Assembly (NCBI GenBank): GCA_944381495.1
Contig: CALWLJ010000021.1
Coordinates: 1-61,646, forward strand
Reading direction: 5' to 3'
DNA length: 61,646 nt
Origin: an uncultured Mediterraneibacter sp.
GTDB taxonomy: Bacteria > Bacillota > Clostridia > Lachnospirales > Lachnospiraceae
In this document: positions 44,716 to 53,783 of the stretch, in pieces
Position numbering within the stretch: the stretch's first letter is position 1
Layout of the letters: every line of letters begins with the position of its first letter
Position numbers and translations under genes: made by a program
Notes under the pieces: model-generated
The model's database searches: none
Told to the model about the DNA's origin: nothing
Seen by the model: only the letters and a program-made list of their open reading frames with translations

Positions 44716-45984
44716 GTGGCAGTAGAATTGAGCAGATATTTAAACATAGGAAACGCAGGATTTCAGTCGATCCGCAAAGGATTATATGTGGACAAATCTA
44801 TGTTGATCGAATATATAAATAGTACGTTAGGGACAAAAGATAAGCTGACTTTCTAAAGATAGCGGAATCTAAAGATTTTCATACTTATCTGAATCAGTAT
44901 AATGTAATATACTTGGACATAACTTGGTTCATATCTACGGCAGAGAGTATTGCAGATACTGTTAAGTATTTGCAGAGGGATGTTATCAAAGAATTACAGG
45001 AAGCTTTTCCATCGCAGACCAAAGAAGAGCGGTCTCTTCCAGTTGCTTTGAGCGATATTAGTGATTCAGCAGGATGCAGATTTATTATCATTATTGATGA
45101 ATGGGATGCGCTTTTCAGGGAGGCAAAAGACAATATAGAACTGCAGAAAGAATATCTGCAGTTATTACGCGGACTGTTTAAAAGCAGCCTTACCGATAAA
45201 ATGATAGAAGCTGCATATATGACAGGCATACTTCCGATAAAAAAGTATGGAACTCAGTCAGCACTGACAGACTTTCAGGAGTATACGATGATACAACCGC
45301 AGATTCTTGCAGAATATGTTGGTTTCACTGAAAATGAGGTGAGAACACTGTGCCGGGAATATGGGCTGGACTTTCAAGAAGCAAAGCAGTGGTATGATGG
45401 ATATTCTTTCAGCCGTGTACATTCGATATATAGCCCGAATTCTATCATACAGGCGGTGAAGTCAGGAGAATTTGGAGATTACTGGACAGAAACAGAGACA
45501 TATGAGTCACTGAAATATTATATTGATATGAATTTAGACGGTTTGCAGGAAGCAATCGTTTCCATGCTGAGCGGCCTGCGGTTTAAGATCAATACAAGGA
45601 CCTTCCAAAATGATATGCTGAATATAAACAGCAGAGATGATGTCCTTACGCTGCTGATCCATCTTGGGTATCTGGCGTACGATTCTGATAAAAAAGAGGT
45701 ATATATACCGAATCAGGAAGTTGCAGATGAGTTCAAAAATTCTGTAGAATACAGTGGATGGAACGGAATTTCAGAAGCATTGAAATCCTCCGACCGTCTG
45801 CTTAACAGCTCTTTTGGTTGAACTGAAATGGAATCAGTCTGCAAAGGGGGCAGTCGACCAAATCAAAGAGAAAAACTATGCAGGAGCACTGGAAGAGTAT
45901 ATGGATAATCTTCTTCTGGTGGGGATCTGTTACAATAAAAAAACGAAAAGCCATGAATGTGTTATTGAAAGATACAAGAAATGA
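44716..45984 (+). pseudogene. AAA-ATPase/PD-(D/E)XK nuclease family protein with two internal deletions
   Basis: The start (YLNIGNAGFQSIRKGLYVDK) and the end (LLVELKWNQSAKGAVDQIKE, GYMDNLLLVGICYNKK-like) belong to the AAA-ATPase-like plus DUF1703 nuclease family. The frame breaks after KDKLTF (about 44855), where around 50 residues with the P-loop are missing, resumes at IAESKDFHTYLNQ, and breaks again after DRLLNSSF (about 45818), losing some 70 residues of the nuclease domain. The middle 302-aa frame (44913-45821) includes the Walker B IIIDEWDALF. A mobile or defence role is sometimes proposed for the family; this copy is dead. Confidence 0.82.
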
Positions 45985-46002
45985 TTAGAGAGGTACGGTA
46001 AC

Positions 46003-46881
46003 ATGAATTCATTAAAGATTGCTCTTCTGCAGATTGCCCCTTCCGGTACGCTGCCCGGCAATCTAAAAAAGGGGATCGAAAGCTGCAGAGCCGCTAAAAA
46101 GATGGGAGCCGACATCGCCCTGTTTCCTGAGATGTGGAGCAATGGATATGATATCTGTGACAGACCATTTGAACAGTGGAGAGAGGACGGAATCCCGGCT
46201 GACGGAGACTTTGTCCGGGCCTTCGGGAAGCTGGCAGGAGAGCTTGAGATGGCGGTCGGGATCACTCTGCTGGAGAGGAAGGGGGAAGCCCTGCGCAACA
46301 CGCTTGTCCTGTTTGACCGACACGGGGAGAGAAAGTTTACTTACGCTAAAGTACACACCTGCGATTTTGGCGCGGAGAGAGCTCTGACTCCCGGCGAGGA
46401 GTTCTGTGTGACCGTGCTTGATACAGCAAAGGGAGAGGTAAAAGTAGGCGCCATGATCTGTTATGACCGGGAGTTTCCGGAGAGTGCCAGGATCCTGATG
46501 CTCAAAGGAGCGGAGCTGATCCTGGTCCCCAATGCCTGTCCGATGGAGATCAACCGTCTCTCCCAGCTGCGTGCCAGGGCATTTGAAAACATGCTTGCTG
46601 TTGCCACCTGCAACTATCCGGATACGGTTCCTGACTGCAGCGGCGGTTCCAGTGTGTTTGACGGAGTGGCCTATCTTCCTGATCTGGAAGGATCCCGTGA
46701 TACCTGTATCCTGCAGGCTGGAGGCGCGGAAGAGATCTGCCTGGCAGAGCTGGATCTGGACCAGCTTCGGATCTACCGGGAAACCGAAGTCCACGGCAAT
46801 GCCTACCGGAGACCGGAAAAGTACGGAATCCTGACCGAGCAGAAGGTGGAGGCTCCTTTTATACGGAGCGACCGGAGATAA
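46003..46881 (+). CDS. carbon-nitrogen hydrolase (nitrilase superfamily)
   Basis: 292 aa. The catalytic triad is visible: Glu43 (FPEMWSNG), Lys near 115 (YAKVHTCDFG) and Cys near 153 (MICYDREFPE). Members hydrolyse amides or nitriles such as N-carbamoyl amino acids, omega-amides or agmatine derivatives. The substrate is not evident from the sequence. AGAGG lies before the ATG. It stands alone and ends in a hairpin. Confidence 0.88.
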   Translation: MNSLKIALLQIAPSGTLPGNLKKGIESCRAAKKMGADIALFPEMWSNGYDICDRPFEQWREDGIPADGDFVRAFGKLAGELEMAVGITLLERKGEALRNTLVLFDRHGERKFTYAKVHTCDFGAERALTPGEEFCVTVLDTAKGEVKVGAMICYDREFPESARILMLKGAELILVPNACPMEINRLSQLRARAFENMLAVATCNYPDTVPDCSGGSSVFDGVAYLPDLEGSRDTCILQAGGAEEICLAELDLDQLRIYRETEVHGNAYRRPEKYGILTEQKVEAPFIRSDRR

Positions 46882-46889
46882 AGAAAAGT

Positions 46890-46930
46890 TCAAGCCTCGT
46901 TGATCTCAATAAAAATTCAGCGAGGCTTGA
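46890..46930 (+). terminator. hairpin between convergent genes
   Basis: TCAAGCCTCG pairs perfectly with CGAGGCTTGA around a 21-base loop. It lies between the nitrilase and the module-4 kinase, without a strong T tract. Confidence 0.6.
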
Positions 46931-46957
46931 GTCTATATTGTGCCGCTTATCATCTGA

Positions 46958-48352
46958 TCACTTTGCCTGACAAGGCAGAGTGACAGTCACTGTAAGACCA
47001 TGTGGATCCGCAGCAGAGTAGTAAATGCTGCCGTGATGTGCTTCTGTGATCTGCCGCACGATCTTCAGCCCCAGCCCGTGTTCTCTTGTATCTGACGCTA
47101 TGGATCCGGACTTTTCCGGGCGGTTCAGCCTGCCCATCTGCGTCTCATCCATTCCCTTTCCATCATCTGAAACAGTAAAAACAACGCACCTGGCATCGAA
47201 TTTTTTCGTATTTCTTTCTTTTTGAACTCCCACAGAGATTTCAATATGGCATCCTTCCGGATTGTGAGTAATGCTGTTCTGAATCAGGTTACCAAGCATT
47301 CTGACAAGGAGAGTACGGTCGCCTGTCAGAAAAAAGTTATCTCCGGTATTATCTTCTGAAAACCCGAAGGAGAATCCGTCAGTCTGTCTGCTGTTCAGAT
47401 AGTCAGTGATAACCTGCCGGGCCAGTTCCACAGGATCGATCTGCTCCGGATGAAGAGGCTGCATGGAGTATTCCAACCGTGTGGTGAGATTCAGATCGGC
47501 TACCATTTGCTTCAGCTTTTCGCTCTGTTTCCGGATGATCCCCGCCTGATGTCTGACCTGAGAGGGCAGATCTTCCGTATCTTCGATTTCACTGGCATAG
47601 CCCAGGATCATGGACAGAGGAGTCCGGATGTCGTGGGAGATGCCGCGGATCCATTCCGCCCGGGTGTTGTCTTTTTCCAGCATGTATTTTCCGGCGTGGT
47701 TCAGACTGGCGTTGATTTCGGCCAGCTCACCGTTTTCCGGAAGCCCGACCGGCTTCCCGGCGGAAAGATCCCGGATCCCGTTGAGGATAGGCTTCATGGC
47801 CTTTTCCACCCGACGGGCATTGCGCAGGAAGAGATAGAGCATCAGGAAGAGATTGATAAAAAATACGGCTGCCGTAGAGAAGAGAAGGACCCAGACATAG
47901 GAGATATCCAGGCTGAAGTTCTGTTTTACCAGTGTTCCCGGCGGAAATCCGGTGACAAGAAGTCCGCCGTCGATGGTCCATACTCTGACCGGATGATCAT
48001 CCAGATACCATTTGCTGAAGACCGCCACATCTGATACAGTGTAGCTGCGGGGCAGATCTTCCGGAAGACATTCCTCCCAGATTACCTGACCGCTGTCGTC
48101 AAGGATCATGGCCCAGGCATTTTTGCTCTCCAGCATATCCATAGCCTGGGCGTCAGCATTCCAGGTTCCGTTTTCATATGAAAGATGTTCGGCAAATTCT
48201 TCAATCGAAAAAGCCTTGCTGTTCGTATTATTGTATAGATCAGTCATTGTTAAAAATGCGATGAGCAGCAGGACATTGACAAAGAAAAACAGGATCAGTA
48301 TGCCTGCGGTTGACAGGATATAACGCCGGAAGAAACGTTCGATCTGGTTCAT
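46958..48352 (-). CDS. sensor histidine kinase (module 4)
   Basis: 464 aa. TM1 near 13-36, an extracellular sensor of about 125 residues, TM2 near 165-187, HAMP, DHp His (GISHDIRTPLSMILGYASE) and HATPase with DDGKGM and GLGLKIV. Its ATG overlaps the regulator stop as ATGA on the minus strand. The pair is divergent from the ABC genes they probably control, with the operator between. Confidence 0.88.
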   Translation of the reverse strand: MNQIERFFRRYILSTAGILILFFFVNVLLLIAFLTMTDLYNNTNSKAFSIEEFAEHLSYENGTWNADAQAMDMLESKNAWAMILDDSGQVIWEECLPEDLPRSYTVSDVAVFSKWYLDDHPVRVWTIDGGLLVTGFPPGTLVKQNFSLDISYVWVLLFSTAAVFFINLFLMLYLFLRNARRVEKAMKPILNGIRDLSAGKPVGLPENGELAEINASLNHAGKYMLEKDNTRAEWIRGISHDIRTPLSMILGYASEIEDTEDLPSQVRHQAGIIRKQSEKLKQMVADLNLTTRLEYSMQPLHPEQIDPVELARQVITDYLNSRQTDGFSFGFSEDNTGDNFFLTGDRTLLVRMLGNLIQNSITHNPEGCHIEISVGVQKERNTKKFDARCVVFTVSDDGKGMDETQMGRLNRPEKSGSIASDTREHGLGLKIVRQITEAHHGSIYYSAADPHGLTVTVTLPCQAK

Positions 48353-49068
48353 TTTCCATCCTCCTCTGTGAACAGCCGGTATCCAAGCCCTTTGACCGTG
48401 ATCAGGGAAACCGGCTTCGACGGATTCTCTTCGATTTTTTCCCGAAGATGGCGGATATGAGTGGACAGTGTACTTTCGTAGCCCTGCCAGAATTCGCCGC
48501 ATATGGCACTGCACAGCGTTCCTGTGGTGACGATCCTGCCTGCATTCTCATAGAGTTTTTCAAAAAGCTGAAGCTCCTTTGCGGTCAGTCCGGTACATTC
48601 CCCGTCTTTCCATACTTCCGCTTTCTCCAGATCAACCATAGAGGCAGCCAGATATACTTTCCGCTCCGGCTCCGGATAGGCACGTTTCAGGAGAGCCTGT
48701 ACCCGGAAAAGCAGCTCTTTCGGGAGAAAGGGCTTGATCAGATAGTCGTCGGCGCCGTTCTCGAACCCGGTGAACCGGTCCTCCGCTTCCCCTCTGGCGG
48801 TCAGCATAAGTACCGGCACCCGGCTTGTCCTCCGGATCTCCTTCAGCACAGTGAAACCGTCCGTCCGGGGCATCATCACATCCAGGATGATCAGGTCCGG
48901 ATGTTCCTCCCTCCAAAGTTTCAGCGTCTCTTCGCCGGAGGAGGCGGTCAGGACATCTGTATAACCGGCCCGGAAAAAGACCGAGCAGAGCATCTCCAGC
49001 AGATCCGTCTCGTCATCCGCGATCAGTATTTTCTTATGTAAAAGTGTAGTCGGATTCAACTGACTCAT
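48349..49068 (-). CDS. OmpR-family response regulator (module 4)
   Basis: 239 aa. Receiver (ADDE 17-20, Asp in IILDVMMPRTDG near 62, MLTARGE, Lys in DYLIKPFLP near 112) and winged helix ending VKGLGYRLFTEEDGK. The extra N-terminal 13 residues (MSQLNPTTLLHKK) precede the receiver. AGGGAGG precedes the ATG at 49068. It should bind the four 11-bp repeats at 49275-49314. A TATAAT (minus, 49101-49106) about 33 bp before the ATG is its likely -10, though the -35 is poor. Confidence 0.9.
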   Translation of the reverse strand: MSQLNPTTLLHKKILIADDETDLLEMLCSVFFRAGYTDVLTASSGEETLKLWREEHPDLIILDVMMPRTDGFTVLKEIRRTSRVPVLMLTARGEAEDRFTGFENGADDYLIKPFLPKELLFRVQALLKRAYPEPERKVYLAASMVDLEKAEVWKDGECTGLTAKELQLFEKLYENAGRIVTTGTLCSAICGEFWQGYESTLSTHIRHLREKIEENPSKPVSLITVKGLGYRLFTEEDGK

Positions 49069-49168
49069 ATAACCCTCCCTGATTTGTCTTATATTCTGCA
49101 ATTATACCACGCGCGCAGAAAAGGAAGCGCCGCGTAGCAGCATTTACTTTTCAAGCCGTGGATTGCCG

Positions 49169-49237
49169 GTATAATCCCGGCAAAGCCGGGCAGACCGATG
49201 AAATCGGTCTGGATTGCGCCTTGCGCAATTATTATAC
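49169..49237. repeat. 69-bp four-armed palindromic element
   Basis: An outer stem GTATAAT (49169-49175) with ATTATAC (49231-49237) encloses three perfect hairpins placed end to end: CCCGGC-AAA-GCCGGG (49176-49190), CAGACCGAT-GAA-ATCGGTCTG (49191-49211) and ATTGCGC-CTT-GCGCAAT (49213-49229). All loops are three bases; only 49212 and 49230 are unpaired. It lies upstream of both divergent promoters, so it is probably not in either transcript and acts as DNA (cruciform, REP-like or transposase-recognised element). Not a tRNA: the loops are too small. Confidence 0.7.
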
Positions 49238-49274
49238 TCCCAAATCTTCTCATCTGCTATTCTCCGGATCAAAT

Positions 49275-49329
49275 TTCAGAGTAAATTCAGAGTTGGCTCA
49301 AAGTTATCTCAAGGAGACGGTGCTATCCT
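49275..49329 (+). promoter_or_regulatory. module 4 promoter with four 11-bp repeats
   Basis: TTCAGAG at 49275 and 49286, CTCAAAG at 49297 and CTCAAGG at 49308 are four direct repeats at an exact 11-bp period. A TATCCT (49324-49329) is the -10 candidate, 16 bp after the start of the last repeat. This suits two dimers of the divergent regulator. A leader hairpin (ATATACGG 49360 with CCGTATAT 49397) follows. Confidence 0.65.
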
Positions 49330-49439
49330 TTTAGTAACCGGAGCGGATGGAGTGACGGAATATACGGCTTATCTGGCGGCTTTAAGGGCTGTTCATCCGT
49401 ATATCTGTATCCGCTTTGATAAAAAGAAGGAGGTATTCT

Positions 49440-50363
49440 ATGAGAGACTATATGATCGAAACACACAATCTGACAAAGAAGTACGGGGAGCAGGTCAGTG
49501 TTTCCCAGGTGGATATCCACGTGAGACGGGGGAGGATCTATGGCCTTCTGGGGCGCAACGGCGCTGGAAAGACCACCACCATGCGTATGTTGCTGGGCCT
49601 GACGGCTCCCACCTCCGGCATGATCCGGATCTTCGGGAAAAATATCCGGGAAAATGAGAAGGAGATCCTGCCCCGCACCGGCAGCATGATCGAGTCACCG
49701 GGCTTTTATCCCAATCTGACCGGCACGGAGAACCTGCGGATCTTCGCGTCCCTGAGAGGGCTGAAAGATCCTGCACGGATCAAAAATGCGCTGGAGCTTG
49801 TAAATCTGCCCTATAAAGACAAAAAGCGGTTCTCCCAGTATTCCCTTGGAATGAAGCAGAGGCTTGCCATTGCTCTGGCTGTCATGCACGATCCGGAGCT
49901 GCTGATCCTGGATGAACCAACAAATGGACTGGATCCCATCGGGATTGCCGAAGTCAGGGATTTTATAAGAGAGCTGTGCGATTCCAGAGGAAAGACGATC
50001 CTGATCTCCAGCCATATCCTTTCCGAAATCTCTCTGCTGGCGGATGATATCGGCATCATTGATCATGGAAGGCTACTGGAAGAGGAGAGTATGGAAGAAC
50101 TGGAGAAGAAAAATGCCCGGTTCATTCATTTTGGCGTGACCAATGCCCAGAAGGCAGGAGAGATCCTGGCATCTCGCTTCCGGTGCAGACAGTTTCAACT
50201 GGAGGACGCCGGCAACCTGTATCTCTATGACACGAGCCAGCCGGTGGAGAAGATCAATCAGGCGTTCGTAGAAGCAGGAATCGGAGTAAGGGAAGCTCAT
50301 CTCTGCGAAGATACACTAGAAGATTATTTCAAACGGATCACGGGAGGTGAGGGAATTGCTTAG
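49440..50363 (+). CDS. ABC transporter ATP-binding protein, BcrA/LanF type (module 4)
   Basis: 307 aa. Walker A GRNGAGKTT near 39 (Arg instead of Pro), signature YSLGMKQRLAIALAV, Walker B LLILDEPTNGLDP, SSHILSE switch. The C-terminal 80 residues form the extra domain of the bacitracin group. An AAGGAGG site 6-7 bp before the ATG at 49440; an ATG at 49416 lacks one. It drives the two permeases that follow. Confidence 0.88.
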   Translation: MRDYMIETHNLTKKYGEQVSVSQVDIHVRRGRIYGLLGRNGAGKTTTMRMLLGLTAPTSGMIRIFGKNIRENEKEILPRTGSMIESPGFYPNLTGTENLRIFASLRGLKDPARIKNALELVNLPYKDKKRFSQYSLGMKQRLAIALAVMHDPELLILDEPTNGLDPIGIAEVRDFIRELCDSRGKTILISSHILSEISLLADDIGIIDHGRLLEEESMEELEKKNARFIHFGVTNAQKAGEILASRFRCRQFQLEDAGNLYLYDTSQPVEKINQAFVEAGIGVREAHLCEDTLEDYFKRITGGEGIA

Positions 50364-51150
50364 GCTGATCACATGTGAGTTCATGAAGTTGAAGAGAAAG
50401 CCGCTGTTTTTCGCTTCTTCAGCTGTCTCAGTCCTGATCCCGCTGGCATACGCCCTTTTTCTGTCTCAGGCGGATAACAGTGTAGATGCGGTGCAGGGAA
50501 TGATGTCCAGTCTGTTCCAGCTGAGCGCTTATATGCTGCTCATGCCCGTGACAGTCGTGCTGGCGGCCAATCTGCTGTTTGAGGAACAGGACAATGATAC
50601 ATTGAAAAATCTGCTCTGTGTTCCGGTGAGCCGGGCGTCCCTGGCAGTGGCAAAGCTTCTGATACTGTTGATCTTCTCTGTCCTGTTCATGGCGGTAGGC
50701 GGTCTTCTTTCTCTGGTGATCCTGCTGCTGCAGGGCTGGGAGCCGGTGGGATTCCTTCCGCTTTTCTTCGTGGGTCTTGGAGAAGGAGTGATGATGTGGG
50801 CCGGAGCTCTCCCTTGTGTCCTGCTGGTGGTATTTCTGAACAGGAGTTACATTATTTCGGTGATCATTACATTTTTTTACACAGTGATCAATTACACCCT
50901 GTCTACAAATGACCTGTTCCTGACTCAGCTATTCGGTCTCAATCCGGGGACCCTCCTTCCCGGACCGTTGTCCTTCCGCTGGATCTTCCAGTTCTATGAC
51001 AACAGCAGCCCCAGCCGGGAGATGGCAGCTCTGCTGGAGCGGATCAGTCCGTATTTTGTCAGTGGAGTGCAGGCCTTTGGAGTGGTGCTGACGGAAGCAG
51101 TTATTTTTACAACGCTGATCGCATGGGCATATGGCAGGAAGAGAGACTAG
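50356..51150 (+). CDS. ABC permease 1 (module 4)
   Basis: 264 aa. Six hydrophobic segments, ABC-2 type: LITCEFMKLKRKPLFF, then TM1, the EEQDNDTLKNLLCVPVSR cytoplasmic motif near 80-97 (typical of lantibiotic immunity permeases) and five further TMs. The likely start is TTG at 50356, 9 bp after GGGAGG; a GTG at 50347 is an alternative. It overlaps the ATPase end. Confidence 0.82.
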   Translation: MLRLITCEFMKLKRKPLFFASSAVSVLIPLAYALFLSQADNSVDAVQGMMSSLFQLSAYMLLMPVTVVLAANLLFEEQDNDTLKNLLCVPVSRASLAVAKLLILLIFSVLFMAVGGLLSLVILLLQGWEPVGFLPLFFVGLGEGVMMWAGALPCVLLVVFLNRSYIISVIITFFYTVINYTLSTNDLFLTQLFGLNPGTLLPGPLSFRWIFQFYDNSSPSREMAALLERISPYFVSGVQAFGVVLTEAVIFTTLIAWAYGRKRD

Positions 51151-51165
51151 AAGGGAGGCAGTTTT

Positions 51166-51954
51166 ATGTGGAGTATTGTAAAAAGTGAATGGTTGAAGAT
51201 GCGGAGATGCCAGATCCTTCTGGTAGGGATCGTTGCGGTGGCGCTGTGCCCGGTAGTGCAGTACGGAACCCAGCTGGTGATCCGTCCGGATCTTCGGGAT
51301 CCGAACTATGATATGGCGCATCTGTTTGCAAATGTGATCTGGGGCAATACCCAGATATTCATCCCCATATCCCTGGTCATGATCGGGGGCTGGCTGATCG
51401 ACCGGGAGGCGGCAAATGATACGATGAAAAATCTGCTCACAGTTCCGGTCTCTCTGTCCCGGCTTCTGGGGGCAAAGCTGATCGTTACAGCCATTCTGGC
51501 CGTTCTGTTCGGTCTGTACAGTGTGGGCGTGACCGTGTTGACAGGAGTCATAGCAGGACTGCCGGGGCTTAGCGTGGGGACGGTGCTGGGCTGTGGACTG
51601 CAGCTGGTATGGGCGGTGCTCACCACGTATCTGGTGTGTATGCCCATGATCCTGATCTTTGGACAGATCCGGGGAGCCTATCTGGGAGGAGCGATCCTGA
51701 CCTTCTTTCTGGGTTACAGTATGCTGTTCTTCAAGAGCGGAGTCCTGCTCAGCGCCTATCCATTTTCCGCGGCGCTGATCCTTGCCGGATTCGATATGGA
51801 AGAATACAACGGAGCCACGGCTCAGCCCAGTCTGCTTCTGGCCGCTGCGGGCATGATTTTCGTGATACTTATAACAGTACTGATCTTGAAAATGTCCCGG
51901 CCTGGAAAGCAGAAGAAGCCGGCATCGAAGAAAAAGACAGGAAGAAGAAAATAA
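51166..51954 (+). CDS. ABC permease 2 (module 4)
   Basis: 262 aa. Six hydrophobic segments and the same DREAANDTMKNLLTVPVS cytoplasmic motif near 82-99 as its neighbour, so the two arose by duplication. The tail is strongly basic (KKPASKKKTGRRK). GGGAGG precedes the ATG with normal spacing. It completes the LanFEG-type transporter of module 4. Confidence 0.82.
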   Translation: MWSIVKSEWLKMRRCQILLVGIVAVALCPVVQYGTQLVIRPDLRDPNYDMAHLFANVIWGNTQIFIPISLVMIGGWLIDREAANDTMKNLLTVPVSLSRLLGAKLIVTAILAVLFGLYSVGVTVLTGVIAGLPGLSVGTVLGCGLQLVWAVLTTYLVCMPMILIFGQIRGAYLGGAILTFFLGYSMLFFKSGVLLSAYPFSAALILAGFDMEEYNGATAQPSLLLAAAGMIFVILITVLILKMSRPGKQKKPASKKKTGRRK

Positions 51955-51977
51955 GAACGGACAGGATGGAAAATTCT

Positions 51978-52006
51978 TTGACACAGGTAATATTCAGGAC
52001 TATAAT
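51978..52006 (+). promoter_or_regulatory. consensus promoter for the 78-aa protein gene
   Basis: TTGACA, a 17-base spacer and TATAAT: a perfect sigma-A promoter, 57 bp before the ATG at 52063. Strong constitutive expression is expected. Confidence 0.9.
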
Positions 52007-52062
52007 ATTAGTGGAAGTTAGTAGCTGCTAATTATCTGACTCAAAGAAAGAAGGTCTGTGGA

Positions 52063-52299
52063 ATGGGACGTTACTATCGGTTGTCAAAGAAGATTACAGA
52101 GGAGATGGCGGAAGAAATCTTAAAAGAGACTCTGGAGATCGACGATGTAGAGAAGGCAGAGTTTGTGGAAGACAATTCAAAGATTCTGGTGACTACGGAG
52201 AAAGAGAAATATCCGGATGTCATGACCCGCATTGTCAACATTTTCAGCCGGGTGGGAAAAGGATGCGAACTCTCCTTTGCGGGATTCGAACACCCGTGA
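52063..52299 (+). CDS. 78-aa small protein, ferredoxin-like (HMA-like) fold suspected
   Basis: A beta-alpha-beta pattern (RYYRLSKK, the helix MAEEILKETLEI, AEFVED, ILVTTEKEK, the helix VMTRIVNIFSRV, CELSFAGF) resembles heavy-metal-associated folds but lacks the CXXC metal site. So metal binding is not expected. Function unknown. It is behind a consensus promoter and before a terminator, monocistronic and probably highly expressed. Confidence 0.7.
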   Translation: MGRYYRLSKKITEEMAEEILKETLEIDDVEKAEFVEDNSKILVTTEKEKYPDVMTRIVNIFSRVGKGCELSFAGFEHP

Positions 52300-52330
52300 T
52301 CTGAGAAGGGATAAGTAAAGATTTATCTGA

Positions 52331-52365
52331 CTGCCGCAGTCTGGTGCAATATCCAGCTGCGGCAG
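52331..52365 (+). terminator. terminator between convergent genes
   Basis: CTGCCGCAG pairs perfectly with CTGCGGCAG around 17 bases, followed by TATTGTTTC. It also lies at the end of the minus-strand MFS gene. Confidence 0.75.
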
Positions 52366-52413
52366 TATTGTTTCAAGGATTAAATCCTAAGGCGTTTTAG
52401 AAAATGGTTTGCT

Positions 52414-53706
52414 TCAGGATCTATCCGTATCTATGTATTTTCTAAGAATCTGTCCAAACACCAGGCAGACGGTAACGCCTGTAATACCCAGAAAGAACAT
52501 CATGAGCGCTGCTCCGGAACCTTTCCCTGTACCGAACAGACAGACCAGCATGCTGTCAGACGGAGTTGACGCCATCAATGGCTCGCATACCATATCCACC
52601 ATTGTTCCGCCTGTGAACAGTCCGATAGGAATCGTGAAAAACTGCAGAGTATTTCTGCAGGAATAGACCCGGCCTTGCATTTCCACAGGAATGGAACTCC
52701 GCAGGACTACGTCCAGATTGGCGTTCATTATTGGTACCAGCAGCCAGCCGATCATCTGAGCCAGACACCATAAGACGGGGGAATCGGAAAATGCCAGTAT
52801 AAAATTCTCTGTTCCCAGAGAAAAAAGCATGGTCAGATAGATTACCCGGATCCGGCTGCGGGGCGCCGGCATCAGTACAGCAATCAGGCTGCCTGCAAGA
52901 GTGGCGATTCCCGAGCAGCTGCTGACCATTCCAAGTACCGCTTCCCCGCCGTTGTCTCTGGGCAGGATCAGGGCAGGAAGCACTGCGTCAAAGGCGGATG
53001 CCACAAAGTTGATACCTGCCAGGAACAGGATCAGCGTAAGGATCAGCCTGTTGTTCCGCAGATAATCAAGTCCTGAGGTTACCGTTTGAAGAAAAGGTTC
53101 GTTTTTGGCTGAAGCTCCTTTTTCCGGCGCAGAGATCTTTACTCCGAAAAGCAGTGCCAGAAATGCAGCGGTAAAGGTCAGCAGGTCAATATAAATGACA
53201 GCATCCATTCCTGAAAAAGAAAATACCGCCGTGGCAAGCACGGGATTTAAGATTGTGATCAGCGAATTGGAAAGGGAACGCAGCCCGCTTGTCTTCTGAT
53301 AGTATTTCTCAGGAGTGATCATGGTCATCGCTACGTCGCTGGCAGGCTGCTGGACCGTGTTCATCAATCCATTGACGGCATTCAGCAGATACATATGCAT
53401 GGGCTGCAACTGATCTGTCTTCAGAAGGAACAGAGTCACTACTGTACAGAATGCAGCAAAAGTATCGCATACAAGCATGATCTTCTTCTTATCCCACCGG
53501 TCACTGAACGCGCCTGCAAAGATACTCATCATTACATAGGGCGCATAGGAACAGATGGATAGAAGCGCTGTCTGAAGCGCGGAACCTGTTTCCTGATAAA
53601 GCCACAGGGTCAGTGCAAAACCTGTCATGGAGCTTCCAAGCTGAGATAACGACTGGGTACTCCAAAGAATGAGAAATGTTTTTAACTCTTTTATTGAATT
53701 TTTCAT
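52414..53706 (-). CDS. MFS efflux protein, macrolide-efflux-like
   Basis: 430 aa, about 12 hydrophobic segments. The N-terminus (FLILWSTQSLSQLGSSMTGFALTLWLYQ) and the motif SDRWDKKKIM between TM2 and TM3 (motif A) are typical of the Mef-like drug:H+ antiporters. It lies behind a leader peptide and an attenuator-like structure (53784-53911), the arrangement seen for inducible resistance pumps against ribosome-targeting drugs. AAAGGAG is 12 bp before the ATG. The actual drug is unknown. Confidence 0.88.
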   Translation of the reverse strand: MKNSIKELKTFLILWSTQSLSQLGSSMTGFALTLWLYQETGSALQTALLSICSYAPYVMMSIFAGAFSDRWDKKKIMLVCDTFAAFCTVVTLFLLKTDQLQPMHMYLLNAVNGLMNTVQQPASDVAMTMITPEKYYQKTSGLRSLSNSLITILNPVLATAVFSFSGMDAVIYIDLLTFTAAFLALLFGVKISAPEKGASAKNEPFLQTVTSGLDYLRNNRLILTLILFLAGINFVASAFDAVLPALILPRDNGGEAVLGMVSSCSGIATLAGSLIAVLMPAPRSRIRVIYLTMLFSLGTENFILAFSDSPVLWCLAQMIGWLLVPIMNANLDVVLRSSIPVEMQGRVYSCRNTLQFFTIPIGLFTGGTMVDMVCEPLMASTPSDSMLVCLFGTGKGSGAALMMFFLGITGVTVCLVFGQILRKYIDTDRS

Positions 53707-53783
53707 TGTAATACTTTGCTCCTTTGATCGTTTGATATTCTGTCAAATATCCCGCAGGAAAGATACGGGTATCAAGAAGCAAA

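Noticed and set aside
49169-49237. Cloverleaf as a tRNA or tmRNA-like gene
   Set aside because: All loops are three bases, no anticodon or T-loop sequence is present, and promoters point away from it.
50929-51984. 351-codon frame on the minus strand
   Set aside because: Antisense to the module 4 permease; His/Gln/Arg-rich product without domains.
53501-53782. 93-codon minus-strand frame overlapping the MFS gene start
   Set aside because: TTG start without a ribosome binding site; it reads into the MFS gene in another frame. The 12-codon leader upstream fits much better.
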